From contig NZ_CAAHFG010000001.1 of NCBI RefSeq assembly GCF_900890425.1, positions 558,001 through 622,000 of the forward strand: a stretch of 64,000 bases of DNA. The letters are read 5' to 3'. Made by a program: the position numbers and the translations under genes. The stretch comes from Pontiella desulfatans (lineage in GTDB: Bacteria; Verrucomicrobiota; Kiritimatiellia; Kiritimatiellales; Pontiellaceae). The notes beneath the pieces are model-generated. The model was not told the origin of the DNA, ran no database searches, and saw only the letters and a program-made list of their open reading frames with translations. Shown in pieces: positions 37,701 to 45,419 of the stretch (positions are counted from its first letter, which is position 1; each line of letters opens with the position of its first letter).

Positions 37701-39203
37701 ATGAAAAAACTGTTTATTACTACATTCCTTGCGGTTGTTTCAGCCGCGGTCGCTGAAAAGCCGAACGTTGTTTTCATCCTGGCGGATGATCTCGGGCTGG
37801 GCGACGTCAGCTACCATGCGCGCAGGATTTTGAACAAGGAGCCGTTCGTTGAAACGCCGAACATCGATGCGCTGGCGGAGCAGGGCCTCTGGTTCACCGA
37901 CGGCCATTCGGCCACCGCGCTCTGCGCACCAACGCGCTACTGCGTGATGAGCGGCAACAACAACTATCGCTCCTACGCGCCCGCCGGCGTGTGGAGCACC
38001 TTCGCGCCGACGGCCTTCAAGGAAGGAGAGGTTACACTCGGCACGTTGATGCGCGACGCCGGCTACCGCACCGGCTTTTTCGGCAAGTGGCATATGGGCG
38101 GCGATTTCCAGGTGCCCGGCACCCAGCAGGTTTACCGCGGCCCCAAGTCGGGCGACATCATCGACCAGGTCGATGTGACCCGCTGGATCGGCGGCGGCCC
38201 GAAATATTGCGGCTTCGACTACGACTTCACCACCCCGTGCGGCGTGCAAGGCCCCATGTATCTGTTTTATGAAAACCAGCAGTGGGCCCCCTTGGCCAAG
38301 GATTCGAAGATCGTCTTCTTCAACAAGGACAATGCCACCAACCCCAAGGATGTAAGCGACAAGGGGCCGGGGCCGGGCGACTCGAACTGGGACGCGCGCA
38401 AGGTCGGTAAGTTGCTTTCCGCCAAGGCCGTGGACTTCATCAAGGCCAACGCGCAGAAAAAGGAACCCTTCTTCCTCTACTACTGCAGCCCGACGGTCCA
38501 CCTGCCTCATTGCCCGCCCGACGAGTTCGACGGCCGAAAGATCAAAGGCAGCTCGGTCTCCGACCATCTGGACATGACCGCCGATCTCGACATGCAGGTC
38601 AAACGCATCGTCGATGCGCTCAAGGCCTCCGGCGAATTCGAAAACACGCTGATCGTCTTTTCCTCCGACAACGGCGGCCTGACCGATGGCAAGGCCAAGC
38701 AGGAAATCGGATACGAGCCGGGCGGCGGATGGAACGGCAGCAAGAACCTGCCCTTGGAAGGCGGCCACCGCGTCCCGACCTTCGCCGTCTGGCCGGGCCA
38801 CATCCAGCCCGGCGTCACCGGCGAGCTGGCGGTCAACCAGGACATGGTCGCCACCTTCGCCGCATTGGTCGGCACCACGATCCCCAAAGGCCAGGCGCAG
38901 GATTCCAACAACCTGCTGCCGCTGCTCACCGGGAAAGGCCGGTTTGTCCAACGCGACTTTTTCGTCAACCAGGCCGGCGCCAACCAGGAGCTGATGTATC
39001 GGAAAATGCCGTGGAAACTCATCATCCAGAGCAACTTCAAACGCACCCAGTATGAACCCAAGGCCCTCTACAACCTGAAGGACGATCCCGGCGAAAAGAA
39101 AGACCTGATCAAGAATCCGGAATACAAGAAGCTCGTCGAAACCATGTTCAAGGAATACATGGACATCCTGCAATCCGGCCAACCCACCGCACCGGGACGC
39201 TAG
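37701..39203 (+). CDS. Secreted S1-family sulfatase
   Basis: 500 residues. Signal peptide [18 protein letters not shown]; metal site [16 protein letters not shown]; active-site [13 protein letters not shown] with C75 (CxPTR variant); [24 protein letters not shown]; the end has the family pattern [20 protein letters not shown] box precedes the ATG. Architecture resembles arylsulfatase-A-type members of S1. Substrate unknown; context suggests a step in removing sulfate from one marine glycan together with the two upstream sulfatases. Confidence 0.92.
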   Translation: MKKLFITTFLAVVSAAVAEKPNVVFILADDLGLGDVSYHARRILNKEPFVETPNIDALAEQGLWFTDGHSATALCAPTRYCVMSGNNNYRSYAPAGVWSTFAPTAFKEGEVTLGTLMRDAGYRTGFFGKWHMGGDFQVPGTQQVYRGPKSGDIIDQVDVTRWIGGGPKYCGFDYDFTTPCGVQGPMYLFYENQQWAPLAKDSKIVFFNKDNATNPKDVSDKGPGPGDSNWDARKVGKLLSAKAVDFIKANAQKKEPFFLYYCSPTVHLPHCPPDEFDGRKIKGSSVSDHLDMTADLDMQVKRIVDALKASGEFENTLIVFSSDNGGLTDGKAKQEIGYEPGGGWNGSKNLPLEGGHRVPTFAVWPGHIQPGVTGELAVNQDMVATFAALVGTTIPKGQAQDSNNLLPLLTGKGRFVQRDFFVNQAGANQELMYRKMPWKLIIQSNFKRTQYEPKALYNLKDDPGEKKDLIKNPEYKKLVETMFKEYMDILQSGQPTAPGR

Positions 39204-39879
39204 ACCGTAAGGCCCTTTCGTGGAGGGGCGGAAAGAAATCTTGGAGTGCGGCGGGAACGGAAAGGCCACGCCGCTTTAAAAACCGGTGCGGATGGTATTT
39301 CTACAGGACAATTGAACGATAAGACTATTTCGGTGCGGGTGGATTTTTTAAACCGTTGCGTCCGCATCGGAAATAGTCCTGTTGTTAATCGTCTTGTGAA
39401 AAAAACGGGTTGGAGGGCGAGGTTCCATCCGAGCCGCCCGCCGCCCCGGATCGTTATTCGCCGCGAACCTCCTTCGCCAAGGCTACGGCGGTCAAGTATC
39501 GCGCAGGGAAACGCAAGGACGGGGCGGAAAGATTTTTTGGAGTGCTGCGGGAACTGAAAGACCACGCCGCTTTAAAAACCGGTGCGGATGGTATTTCTAC
39601 AGGACAATTGAACGACAAGACTATTTCGGTGCGGGTGGATTTTTTAAACCGCTGCGTCCGCACCGGAAAGTGTCCTGTCGTTAATCGTCTTGTGAAAAAA
39701 ACGGGTTGGAGGGCGAGGTTGCATCCGAGCCGTTCGTGGAGGGGCGGACGCCGTCCGCCCGGGCGCACGGCGTGCGCCCACTCCAGCAAGGCATCGCAGG
39801 CGTTGGGATGGCCACACAATTGAGAAGCAATTGCGCGCATAGCACAAAGACCACCGCCAGGCTCTTCATCCCTAATATG

Positions 39880-40000
39880 AACTTAACTTGAATGGTCTCA
39901 CCACAGAGGACACGAAGGCACAGAGGAGCGGGAATGTTCAATTGCTCTGTGTCTCGGTGACCTCTGTGGTGAAAAACAAACCTGTTTAATTGGGTATGAT
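39880..40000 (+). repeat. 'CACAGAG' hairpin repeat, copy 3
   Basis: Same orientation as 9868-9988: AACTTGAATGGTCTCACCAC at the left, palindromic core, then CCTGTTTAATTGGGTATGAT at the right. It sits inside the mosaic before the integron. Confidence 0.8.
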
Positions 40001-40021
40001 TCTCACCAAAGCGGCTTCGCA

Positions 40022-40110
40022 GCAGAAAAAATGACAGAACAATTAGGACAGAATGATTTCCTTTATGCCGTAACCATGAATTATTTTGTCCTAATTATTC
40101 TGTCAAAAAA
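40022..40110. repeat. 'GACAGAA' inverted repeat
   Basis: TGACAGAACAATTAGGACAG faces TGTCCTAATTATTCTGTCA across about 40 bases, a long imperfect palindrome of yet another dispersed type. No gene. Confidence 0.6.
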
Positions 40111-40360
40111 ATTGCACGATTTGCTTAACCGCGAATGAACACCAATGAACACGAATTTCCCCTGCGCCGCACCGGAAAGTGTCCTGTCGTTAATCGTCTT
40201 GTGAAAAAAACGGGTTGGAGGGCGAGGTTCCATCCGAGCCGTTCGTGGAGGGGCGGACGCCGTCCGCCCGGGCGCACGGCGTGCGCCCCTCCAGCAAGGC
40301 ATCGCAGGCGTTGGGATGGCCACGAGGAGGCGCAAAAAGTACAAAGACCACAGCCTGGTT

Positions 40361-40525
40361 CTACGGCATGAGACGGCATCCCTCCGCGAACGCCAGGAAA
40401 CGCTTGATCCAGTCGCAGTACGTTTGCTCCGTCCGGTAGGCATAGTGGTAATAGCGCATCGTTTCGCGCACTTGATCCATTAGTTTATGGTTTTTGTCGG
40501 GTTTAAACTTCTTCTTGTCTTCCAT
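40361..40525 (-). pseudogene. intI: Integron integrase remnant (N-terminal SAM-like domain)
   Basis: Fifty-four codons from an ATG at 40525 with a GAGG box. Residues 14-48 (KLMDQVRETMRYYHYAYRTE, then QTYCDWIKRFLAF) match the N-terminal core-binding domain characteristic of integron integrases (usual pattern: L-x-x-x-R-x-x-x-R-x-x-H-Y-[SA]-x-R-T-E-x-x-Y-x-x-W-I-x-R-F). The sequence then leaves the family and stops; the catalytic domain with the R-H-R-Y residues (some 270 residues) is gone, replaced by repeat mosaic. Its orientation, opposite to the cassette array starting 166 bases away, is the classical integron layout. Confidence 0.8.
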
Positions 40526-40619
40526 AAAAACCTCACTAATATATTCATATCTGGAGTGGATCGTAAGATTAGGTCATCTATGGATTATTGGCCAGCGATT
40601 TTTCCGGTTTTAACATAAA

Positions 40620-40697
40620 ATAGCGTCATACATGGAGAATCCGTCCAGCCCATAGGGTACGTAGGTGGAATATTTTCCATGGACGCAACTGTTCGAA
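40620..40697 (+). other. Probable attI site and first cassette junction
   Basis: Between the integrase start (40525) and the first cassette gene (40718) lies GCAACTG^TTCGAA, with the seven-base box GTTCGAA at 40691-40697. The bases after the caret equal the complement of the TTCGAAC box found at 42425-42431, directly behind the last gene of the cassette, as the integron mechanism requires. The left limit of attI is not visible. A weak TTGGCC...TAACAT promoter-like pair (about 40580-40610) could be Pc. Confidence 0.6.
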
Positions 40698-40717
40698 TAA
40701 AAAATAGAAGGAAGATT

Positions 40718-41173
40718 ATGAAACCAAAATTAATGCTATTGTTGATCATATCGTTACTTTCCATGACGACATTGGTTTCAGCCAAAAATGACATTGTCCT
40801 TTCTGTTACAAAGCAAGATGCACAGGGAGCAACGAATGAAAGTCTAAACAGCTCGAATGCCTGTAGTCTTTTGGAGAAAAGTATAAAGAACAGGATGCAA
40901 AAGAACTTCAAGAACCTCTATGAAGAAAAATATGGAAAAACCAATAAACCCATCCCACTAGAATCCAAATCATGGGTTTTAACAAAAGGAAACTACAACT
41001 TCGTTGTCGTGAGAGTGTCCTGTTCAGACATAATGAATTCCATCGCTATTTATGGGATCAAAGATGGGATGTTAATCCGAGTTTCTGGTGTGCGTGAAGG
41101 AAAAAGTCAAATTCCGATTTCATATGGTGAATTCTCTAAAAAGGTTAATGAAACATTTGGAGTAAAGCTATAA
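40718..41173 (+). CDS. Secreted hypothetical protein, first gene of cassette A
   Basis: 151 residues; ATG with an AAGGAAG box. Signal peptide MKPKLMLLLIISLLSMTTLVSA, then a mainly polar mature part (SLLEKSIKNRMQKNFKNLYE, ...NYNFVVVRVSCSDIMNSIAI, YGEFSKKVNETFGVKL) without a domain I know. The two cysteines could pair in the periplasm. Base composition is clearly richer in A+T than the flanking sulfatase region, in keeping with acquired cassette DNA. Confidence 0.65.
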   Translation: MKPKLMLLLIISLLSMTTLVSAKNDIVLSVTKQDAQGATNESLNSSNACSLLEKSIKNRMQKNFKNLYEEKYGKTNKPIPLESKSWVLTKGNYNFVVVRVSCSDIMNSIAIYGIKDGMLIRVSGVREGKSQIPISYGEFSKKVNETFGVKL

Positions 41174-41253
41174 CTCAACATTTCAACCCACACAGAAAGG
41201 AAGTAAAATGAGTGAAGAACCAATCATTGAAACAGCATGCACAAATTGTAAAA

Positions 41254-42267
41254 TAGGGGTATTCACTTCGCTGGACTAAGTCTGTATCTTGTGGTTTCTT
41301 CCCCTGACCGACAGGGATATTTCCTTGAACCGAACGGGTTCCATAGCGACTGCATTTTGTAGCAGACGGTAAAACAGCATTCCCCGCGAGCGGGAAGTGC
41401 GCCGGTTGAAGCGGAACGTGTATTCGTCGAGATAGTATGCCAAATGCTCGTGACTTACTGCGCCCTGATGTGTTCCGCCAAGCCACCGCTTAAGCAAACT
41501 GGCGACTCGATGGCAAAGGGGGAGCAGGTTCGCGCCAACATCCTCGGATTTCCGAACGACTTTATGGTCGTAGCCCAAAGCTCCCAAACCATTGTACCCC
41601 TTCCACCCGTCCGTCTTCACCTGCGTACCCGGATCAACTGTTTCTCGGATGGCCCCTTCAAGACTTTTGGATGAGGCATCGGGTATTTTTACAAGGCGAA
41701 TGCGACCGACGGCCTTACCATTCTCCTGCGCCACGATCAGCACAAGGGTCTTACCTTCGGCTCCGCGCCCCCGTTTCCCGGGCCTTGTGCCGCCTATGAA
41801 GGTTTCATCCACCTGCACGGTTCCGGTCAGTCTTTCCCGTCCCGGACGTACCATCGCCCGGCGGAGCTTGTGCAGCCACGTCCATGCGGTCTTGTAGCTT
41901 CCGAGGCCGAGAACGCGCATCAGTCCCAGGGCGCTGGCTCCGTTCTTCTGGCTTGTCACCCACCAGATCGCCCTGAACCAGGACGCCAGCGGTTTGCGGG
42001 TGCCCTCAAAGATCGTACCCGAGGTTACAGATGTTTTACGACTGCACTTCTTGCACTTGAAAAGGCCGTCTGCCAGTCGCCACGACTCCCCATGGCCACA
42101 GGCCGGGCAAAGGAAGCCGTTCGGCCATCGCAATGATGCAAGATAGTCGCGACATGCTTCTTCACTTGAAAAGTTCAGTTCCAATTCTTCCAGATCCTTT
42201 GGATACGCTTCCATGAAACGTGTGTACCACAACATGTGGGTCTAGTCCAGCGAAGTGAATACCCCTA
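41254..42267 (-). mobile_element. IS1595-family insertion sequence (ISXO2-like)
   Basis: 1014 bp. Perfect 25-bp terminal inverted repeats, 41254-41278 and 42243-42267, beginning TAGGGGTATTCACTTCGCTG. An exact 8-bp target duplication TTGTAAAA stands at 41246-41253 and 42268-42275; 8 bp is usual for IS1595. One transposase gene on the minus strand, whose stop codon lies inside the left repeat. Confidence 0.95.
41276..42235 (-). CDS. IS1595-family transposase
   Basis: 319 residues (a start at the eighth residue, 42214, is possible). N-terminal zinc ribbon CPACGHG...CKKC at about 43-66, then the DDE-type catalytic core with VQVDETFIGGTRPGKRG (first Asp), VKTDGWKGYNGL (second Asp), and the ISXO2-type block CHRVASLLKRWLGGTHQGAV followed by HLAYYLDEYTFRFNRRTSRS. 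Complete; together with perfect ends and target duplication the element looks active or recently active. Confidence 0.95.
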   Translation of the reverse strand: MLWYTRFMEAYPKDLEELELNFSSEEACRDYLASLRWPNGFLCPACGHGESWRLADGLFKCKKCSRKTSVTSGTIFEGTRKPLASWFRAIWWVTSQKNGASALGLMRVLGLGSYKTAWTWLHKLRRAMVRPGRERLTGTVQVDETFIGGTRPGKRGRGAEGKTLVLIVAQENGKAVGRIRLVKIPDASSKSLEGAIRETVDPGTQVKTDGWKGYNGLGALGYDHKVVRKSEDVGANLLPLCHRVASLLKRWLGGTHQGAVSHEHLAYYLDEYTFRFNRRTSRSRGMLFYRLLQNAVAMEPVRFKEISLSVRGRNHKIQT

Positions 42268-42424
42268 TTGTAAAAAAAAGATATCAGTGCCCCTAAGTTG
42301 GTTTGAGGAAAATTCATTCTGCTCAGCTTGTGGTGGGGAAATTGATACTAAACCACTTTCCGATTTTGCTTATGAAAAAGTACTTGAGGCAAAAGAGGCT
42401 CTTCAGCAAAAAATGAATAAATGA

Positions 42425-42797
42425 TTCGAACCACCATTAAGTCCTTTTGAGTAAAGACAAAAAATCCCCTGATCCAATCTTTTTGCGTTTTTCCAACTTT
42501 CGCTATCGATTGAACTATCCAACCCGGATTCAACTTGTGCCGTTTTTATTTCTACATGGGCGAGTGGAGCAAGGCTCCCTCAAACAACCGTGCGGGCTCA
42601 GGCGGCCAGATCTCCCCGACGAACGGGGTGGCGGCTGTCACGGATTACTAAGATCCATGACGTCCCAGAAAATCATGCGGTACATCCCTGTGCGCTACCT
42701 ATTCAAGAAAAACAGCGGCTGTCTGCGTTCGTCTTCCGCAAGCGTTCCGCCAAGCCTCTCTATTCATAGGCTCTGAAAATGTCATAGGCTATGACCT
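42425..42797. other. Interrupted attC start and unassigned DNA left of IS66
   Basis: TTCGAAC at 42425-42431, immediately after the zinc-ribbon stop codon, is the R'' box of cassette A (complement of its first bases at 40691-40697). No attC arm follows; the missing arm is present at 46610-46688, so the site is split by about 4.2 kb of insertions. The rest (42432-42760) has no gene I can support, only a small hairpin (CTCCCCGACGAACGGGGTGG) and the IS66 left end from about 42760. Confidence 0.5.
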
Positions 42798-43175
42798 ATG
42801 AATGATTCAATACCTCCAACCGAACTGACGATACTCAAGGCCGACACGGCCGGCCGCGTGAGAACCCCCATTGAACAACGGAACGCGCTGCTTGACGCGT
42901 TCGAGCAGAGCGGCATGTCGGGGGCCGCGTTTGCGAAACTGCATGGAATCAAGTACCCGACCTTTGCGTATTGGCGGAAACGCCGCGAGGAGGCGCGCAA
43001 CGAAGACGACGCGCGCTCGGGTCCGTTTTTCGAGGAGATTGAAATCCAACGGGCGGCGGCGGGCCCAGGTGGGTTGGGGATCGAGCTGCCGGGCGGGGCC
43101 CGCTTGGTTATCGACCGGGCCGATCAGTTCCCGATGGTGGCGGCGCTGCTGAAGTACCTGGAGCACTCATGCTGA
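42798..43175 (+). CDS. tnpA: IS66 accessory protein TnpA
   Basis: 125 residues. RVRTPIEQRNALLDAFEQSG and MSGAAFAKLHGIKYPTFAYW form the helix-turn-helix typical of IS66 ORF1 proteins, followed by the WRKRREEA linker. No ribosome binding site is visible in the end sequence before the ATG. Its 3' end overlaps tnpB by 7 bases. Required with tnpB for transposition in studied IS66 members. Confidence 0.85.
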   Translation: MNDSIPPTELTILKADTAGRVRTPIEQRNALLDAFEQSGMSGAAFAKLHGIKYPTFAYWRKRREEARNEDDARSGPFFEEIEIQRAAAGPGGLGIELPGGARLVIDRADQFPMVAALLKYLEHSC

Positions 43176-43522
43176 GTTTCACGGGGGCGCTGAAGGTGTA
43201 TGCGGCGATGGAACCGCAGGACATGCGCAAGAGTTTCAACGGGCTGGCGGCGGTGGTGCAGGAGCACCTCGGGGGCGATCCATACCAGGGGGCGCTCTAC
43301 CTGTTCACAAACAAGCGGCGCAACCGGCTCAAGATCCTGTTCTGGGACGGCACCGGGTTGTGGGTTGCGGCGAAACGTCTCGAACAGGGGTGCTTCAGCT
43401 GGCCGCAGCCGTCGCGTTCCGGCCAGAAGCGGCTGTCGCTCACGCCGGAGGCGCTGGCGCTGCTGACCGACGGGGTGGATCTCAAAGGCGCGAAGATGCG
43501 CCCGTGGTACGAGCGCGAATAA
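43169..43522 (+). CDS. tnpB: IS66 accessory protein TnpB (Orf2)
   Basis: 117 residues. Contains the highly conserved MRKSFNGLAAVVQEHLGGDP, YLFTNKRRNRLKILFWDGTG and RLEQGCFSWP of the IS66 Orf2 family, ending LTDGVDLKGAKMRPWYERE. CTGGAG precedes the start. Complete length for the family. Confidence 0.95.
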   Translation: MLSFTGALKVYAAMEPQDMRKSFNGLAAVVQEHLGGDPYQGALYLFTNKRRNRLKILFWDGTGLWVAAKRLEQGCFSWPQPSRSGQKRLSLTPEALALLTDGVDLKGAKMRPWYERE

Positions 43523-43571
43523 AGTCTGGAAAAATCTGAATGCAACGGGGCCTTTGCTGTCTAAGGGAGGC

Positions 43572-45083
43572 ATGAGTGAAGCTGACATCATCGCCCGCCA
43601 AAACCAGGAAATCGAGTTCCTCCGCGAGGAGAACCGGTTGCTGCGCCAGAAGGTGGATCTGCTCGTTCGCCAGATCTTCGGCGGCGGCAAAAGCGAGAAG
43701 CTTTCCCCCGACCAGATCGAGATGCTTTTCGGAGACGAAACGCCGGGACAGCCGGAGGCTTCCGCTGATGAACCGGCCGCTGTGGAAGCCCCGGAACCCG
43801 CGCGCAAGCGCCAGCCCCGCCGGCCCCGCTATCCGGAAAACCTTCCCGTCGAGGAAGAGATCATCGACCCCGAGCCCGTCAAGGCCAACCCCTCGCTCTT
43901 CCGCCAGATCGGCGAGCAGGTCAGCGAACAGCTCGACTACGAGCCAGGCCGTTTCAAAATCAAACGGCAGGTTCGCCGCACCTTCGTGAAGCGCAACGAT
44001 CCCGATGCCGTGCCGACCACCGCGGCGCTTCCGCCGAAACTGCTCGAGCGCGGCATGATGGCCCCCGGCCTGCTGGCGCATGTGGTCGTGGGCAAGTACG
44101 CCGACCATCTTCCGCTCTACCGGCAGGAACAGATCTTCAAACAACGGTACGACGTCCACCTCGGGCGCAACACCCTCTGCCGCGGCGTCGAGCTCGTTGC
44201 CGAATGGCTCAAGCCGGTCGCACAACAGATGTTCAAGGAACAGCTCGCCGGCGGCTATGTCCAGCTCGATGAAACACCGGTGCAGTATCTGAGTGCCGGG
44301 CGCGGCAAAACCGCCAAAGGCTACCTGTGGGTGTCGAACGCACCCCGGAACAAAGACACCGTCTTCCACTGGGCGCCGGGCCGCGGCTACGAACACCTGA
44401 AGCGATGGCTGCCCGACCAATTCGACTGCATCATCCAGACCGACGAATACCAACCGTATGCCAAACTAACGAAGGAACTCGCATTGCCCGCGCACGCCGC
44501 GTGCTGGGCACACGTGCGCCGCCGCTTCTTCAAGGCATACGAGATGGGCGAACACCGGGCGCGCAACGGCTGGATCCTCCACCAAATCGGACAGCTCTAC
44601 CAAATCGAAAAAAAGCTTCGCGAACAAAACGCCGGGCCCAACCTGCGCGCCGCCATCCGCGAAAGCGAAAGCCGTCCCATCCTCGACCGCCTCTTCCGAG
44701 TCTTCGGGGCCATGTTCGAAGGCGGATACTACAAACCCAGATCGCTCACCGGCACCGCCGTCGCCTACGCCCTGCGCCAGCGCGAAGGACTGCGGGCCTA
44801 CGTCGAACTCGGCCAGGTCGAGATCGACAACAACGGCGTCGAAAACGCCATCCGCCCCGCCGCGCTCGGCCGCAAGAACTGGCTGTTCATCGGCGACAAG
44901 GACGCCGGCTGGCGCAGCGCCGTCATCTACACCATCCTCGCCAGCTGCAAAACCCACGGCCTCGACCCCTACGCCTACCTCAAGGACGTGCTCGAACGCC
45001 TGCCGGACATGACCATCCGGCAGATCCCCTCGGTCACACCCCGCGCCTGGGCCAAGGCCCGGTCTATGAAACTCGCATCATAG
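43572..45083 (+). CDS. tnpC: IS66 transposase TnpC
   Basis: 503 residues from ATG 43572 (GGGAGG directly before it; a TTG at 43554 is an alternative). Coiled-coil start IIARQNQEIEFLREENRLLR, then a proline-rich segment, the zinc-type and core region (VVGKYADHLPLYRQEQIFKQ; YVQLDETPVQYL with a catalytic Asp; CIIQTDEYQPY with the second; AHAACWAHVRRRFF) and the C-terminal block VEIDNNGVENAIRPAALGRK with NWLFIGDKDAG. Full length, so the element may be functional. Confidence 0.95.
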   Translation: MSEADIIARQNQEIEFLREENRLLRQKVDLLVRQIFGGGKSEKLSPDQIEMLFGDETPGQPEASADEPAAVEAPEPARKRQPRRPRYPENLPVEEEIIDPEPVKANPSLFRQIGEQVSEQLDYEPGRFKIKRQVRRTFVKRNDPDAVPTTAALPPKLLERGMMAPGLLAHVVVGKYADHLPLYRQEQIFKQRYDVHLGRNTLCRGVELVAEWLKPVAQQMFKEQLAGGYVQLDETPVQYLSAGRGKTAKGYLWVSNAPRNKDTVFHWAPGRGYEHLKRWLPDQFDCIIQTDEYQPYAKLTKELALPAHAACWAHVRRRFFKAYEMGEHRARNGWILHQIGQLYQIEKKLREQNAGPNLRAAIRESESRPILDRLFRVFGAMFEGGYYKPRSLTGTAVAYALRQREGLRAYVELGQVEIDNNGVENAIRPAALGRKNWLFIGDKDAGWRSAVIYTILASCKTHGLDPYAYLKDVLERLPDMTIRQIPSVTPRAWAKARSMKLAS

Positions 45084-45419
45084 ACGTCATAGATGGCCAC
45101 CTATGACGTTTTCAAAATCTATGATCAATAGTTGTCAAGGGGTGCTTCGCGGATCGCTTACCGTCTTCCGGTGTAACGATAATGCAGTGGAAGGCAGAGT
45201 CCAGTTTGGTGCGGGCTTGCGACAGGGTCGGCTCCTTATTAAATCAGGTTCTGTAAAAACCGGAGGCGGCGGTTCCAATCAAGACGATCGGGTACGGGTT
45301 CTTTCCAGCGCGGCTGATTCGGATTCAAACCATTTTATTATGCCGTGCATCGGATGACCACTTTGTCCCAGTTAGAATATCCGGATCACCACCGCCTCCT
45401 TATAAAAGTGTATATTAAA
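45084..45419. other. Gene-free stretch between IS66 and the IS110-type gene
   Basis: Holds the IS66 right end to about 45131. The remainder has no supported gene. CAGTTAG at 45369-45375 is the inverted counterpart of CTAACTG at 46582-46588 and may mark subterminal repeats of the IS110-type element. Confidence 0.4.

Larger units (their letters stand above)
39204..40360. repeat. Repeat mosaic: two ~210-bp tandem repeats plus palindromic modules
   Basis: No gene. A ~210-bp unit occurs at 39229-39438 and 39524-39743 (start-to-start 295 bases), with shared blocks such as CTTTAAAAACCGGTGCGGAT, TTCTACAGGACAATTGAACG and AAACGGGTTGGAGGGCGAGG. A third, 5'-truncated copy starts at 40169. Each of the last two runs into a long GC palindrome (GGAGGGGCGGACGCCGTCCG...) and AAGGCATCGCAGGCGTTGGG. 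Modules from this block appear inverted at 2822-3075. The block replaces most of the integrase gene that starts at 40525. Confidence 0.8.
41208..42424 (+). pseudogene. Small zinc-ribbon gene split by an IS1595 element
   Basis: The first 15 codons (41208-41253, MSEEPIIETACTNCK, AAGGAAG box) and the last part (42276-42424) are separated by the IS. Removing the IS and one 8-bp duplication restores an open frame of 61 residues that continues KKISVPLSWFEENSFCSACG and ends EALQQKMNK. It has two CxxC knuckles (CTNC and CSAC), the form of a compact zinc ribbon. The exact restoration of frame shows the insertion is recent. The restored gene is the second gene of cassette A. Confidence 0.75.
42760..45131 (+). 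mobile_element. IS66-family insertion sequence
   Basis: About 2.37 kb carrying the three standard IS66 genes. The ends share TGAAAAYGTCATAGG in inverted orientation (42774-42788 and 45100-45114, 14 of 15 identical) with weaker similarity extending outward to CTATT/AATAG. Copies of TCATAGG are repeated at both ends. I cannot see an 8-bp target duplication at these limits, so the outer boundaries are approximate or one flank has been rearranged. Confidence 0.8.

Noticed and set aside
39229-39743. Tandem ~210-bp repeats as a possible replication origin or phage attachment site
   Set aside because: No DnaA boxes, replication gene or tRNA nearby; modules recur elsewhere in scrambled order, so a dispersed repeat family explains them better.
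42657-42776. Short open frame beginning MTSQKIMRYIPVRYLF before IS66
   Set aside because: No ribosome binding site, no family match, and it runs into the IS66 end; left as unassigned DNA.
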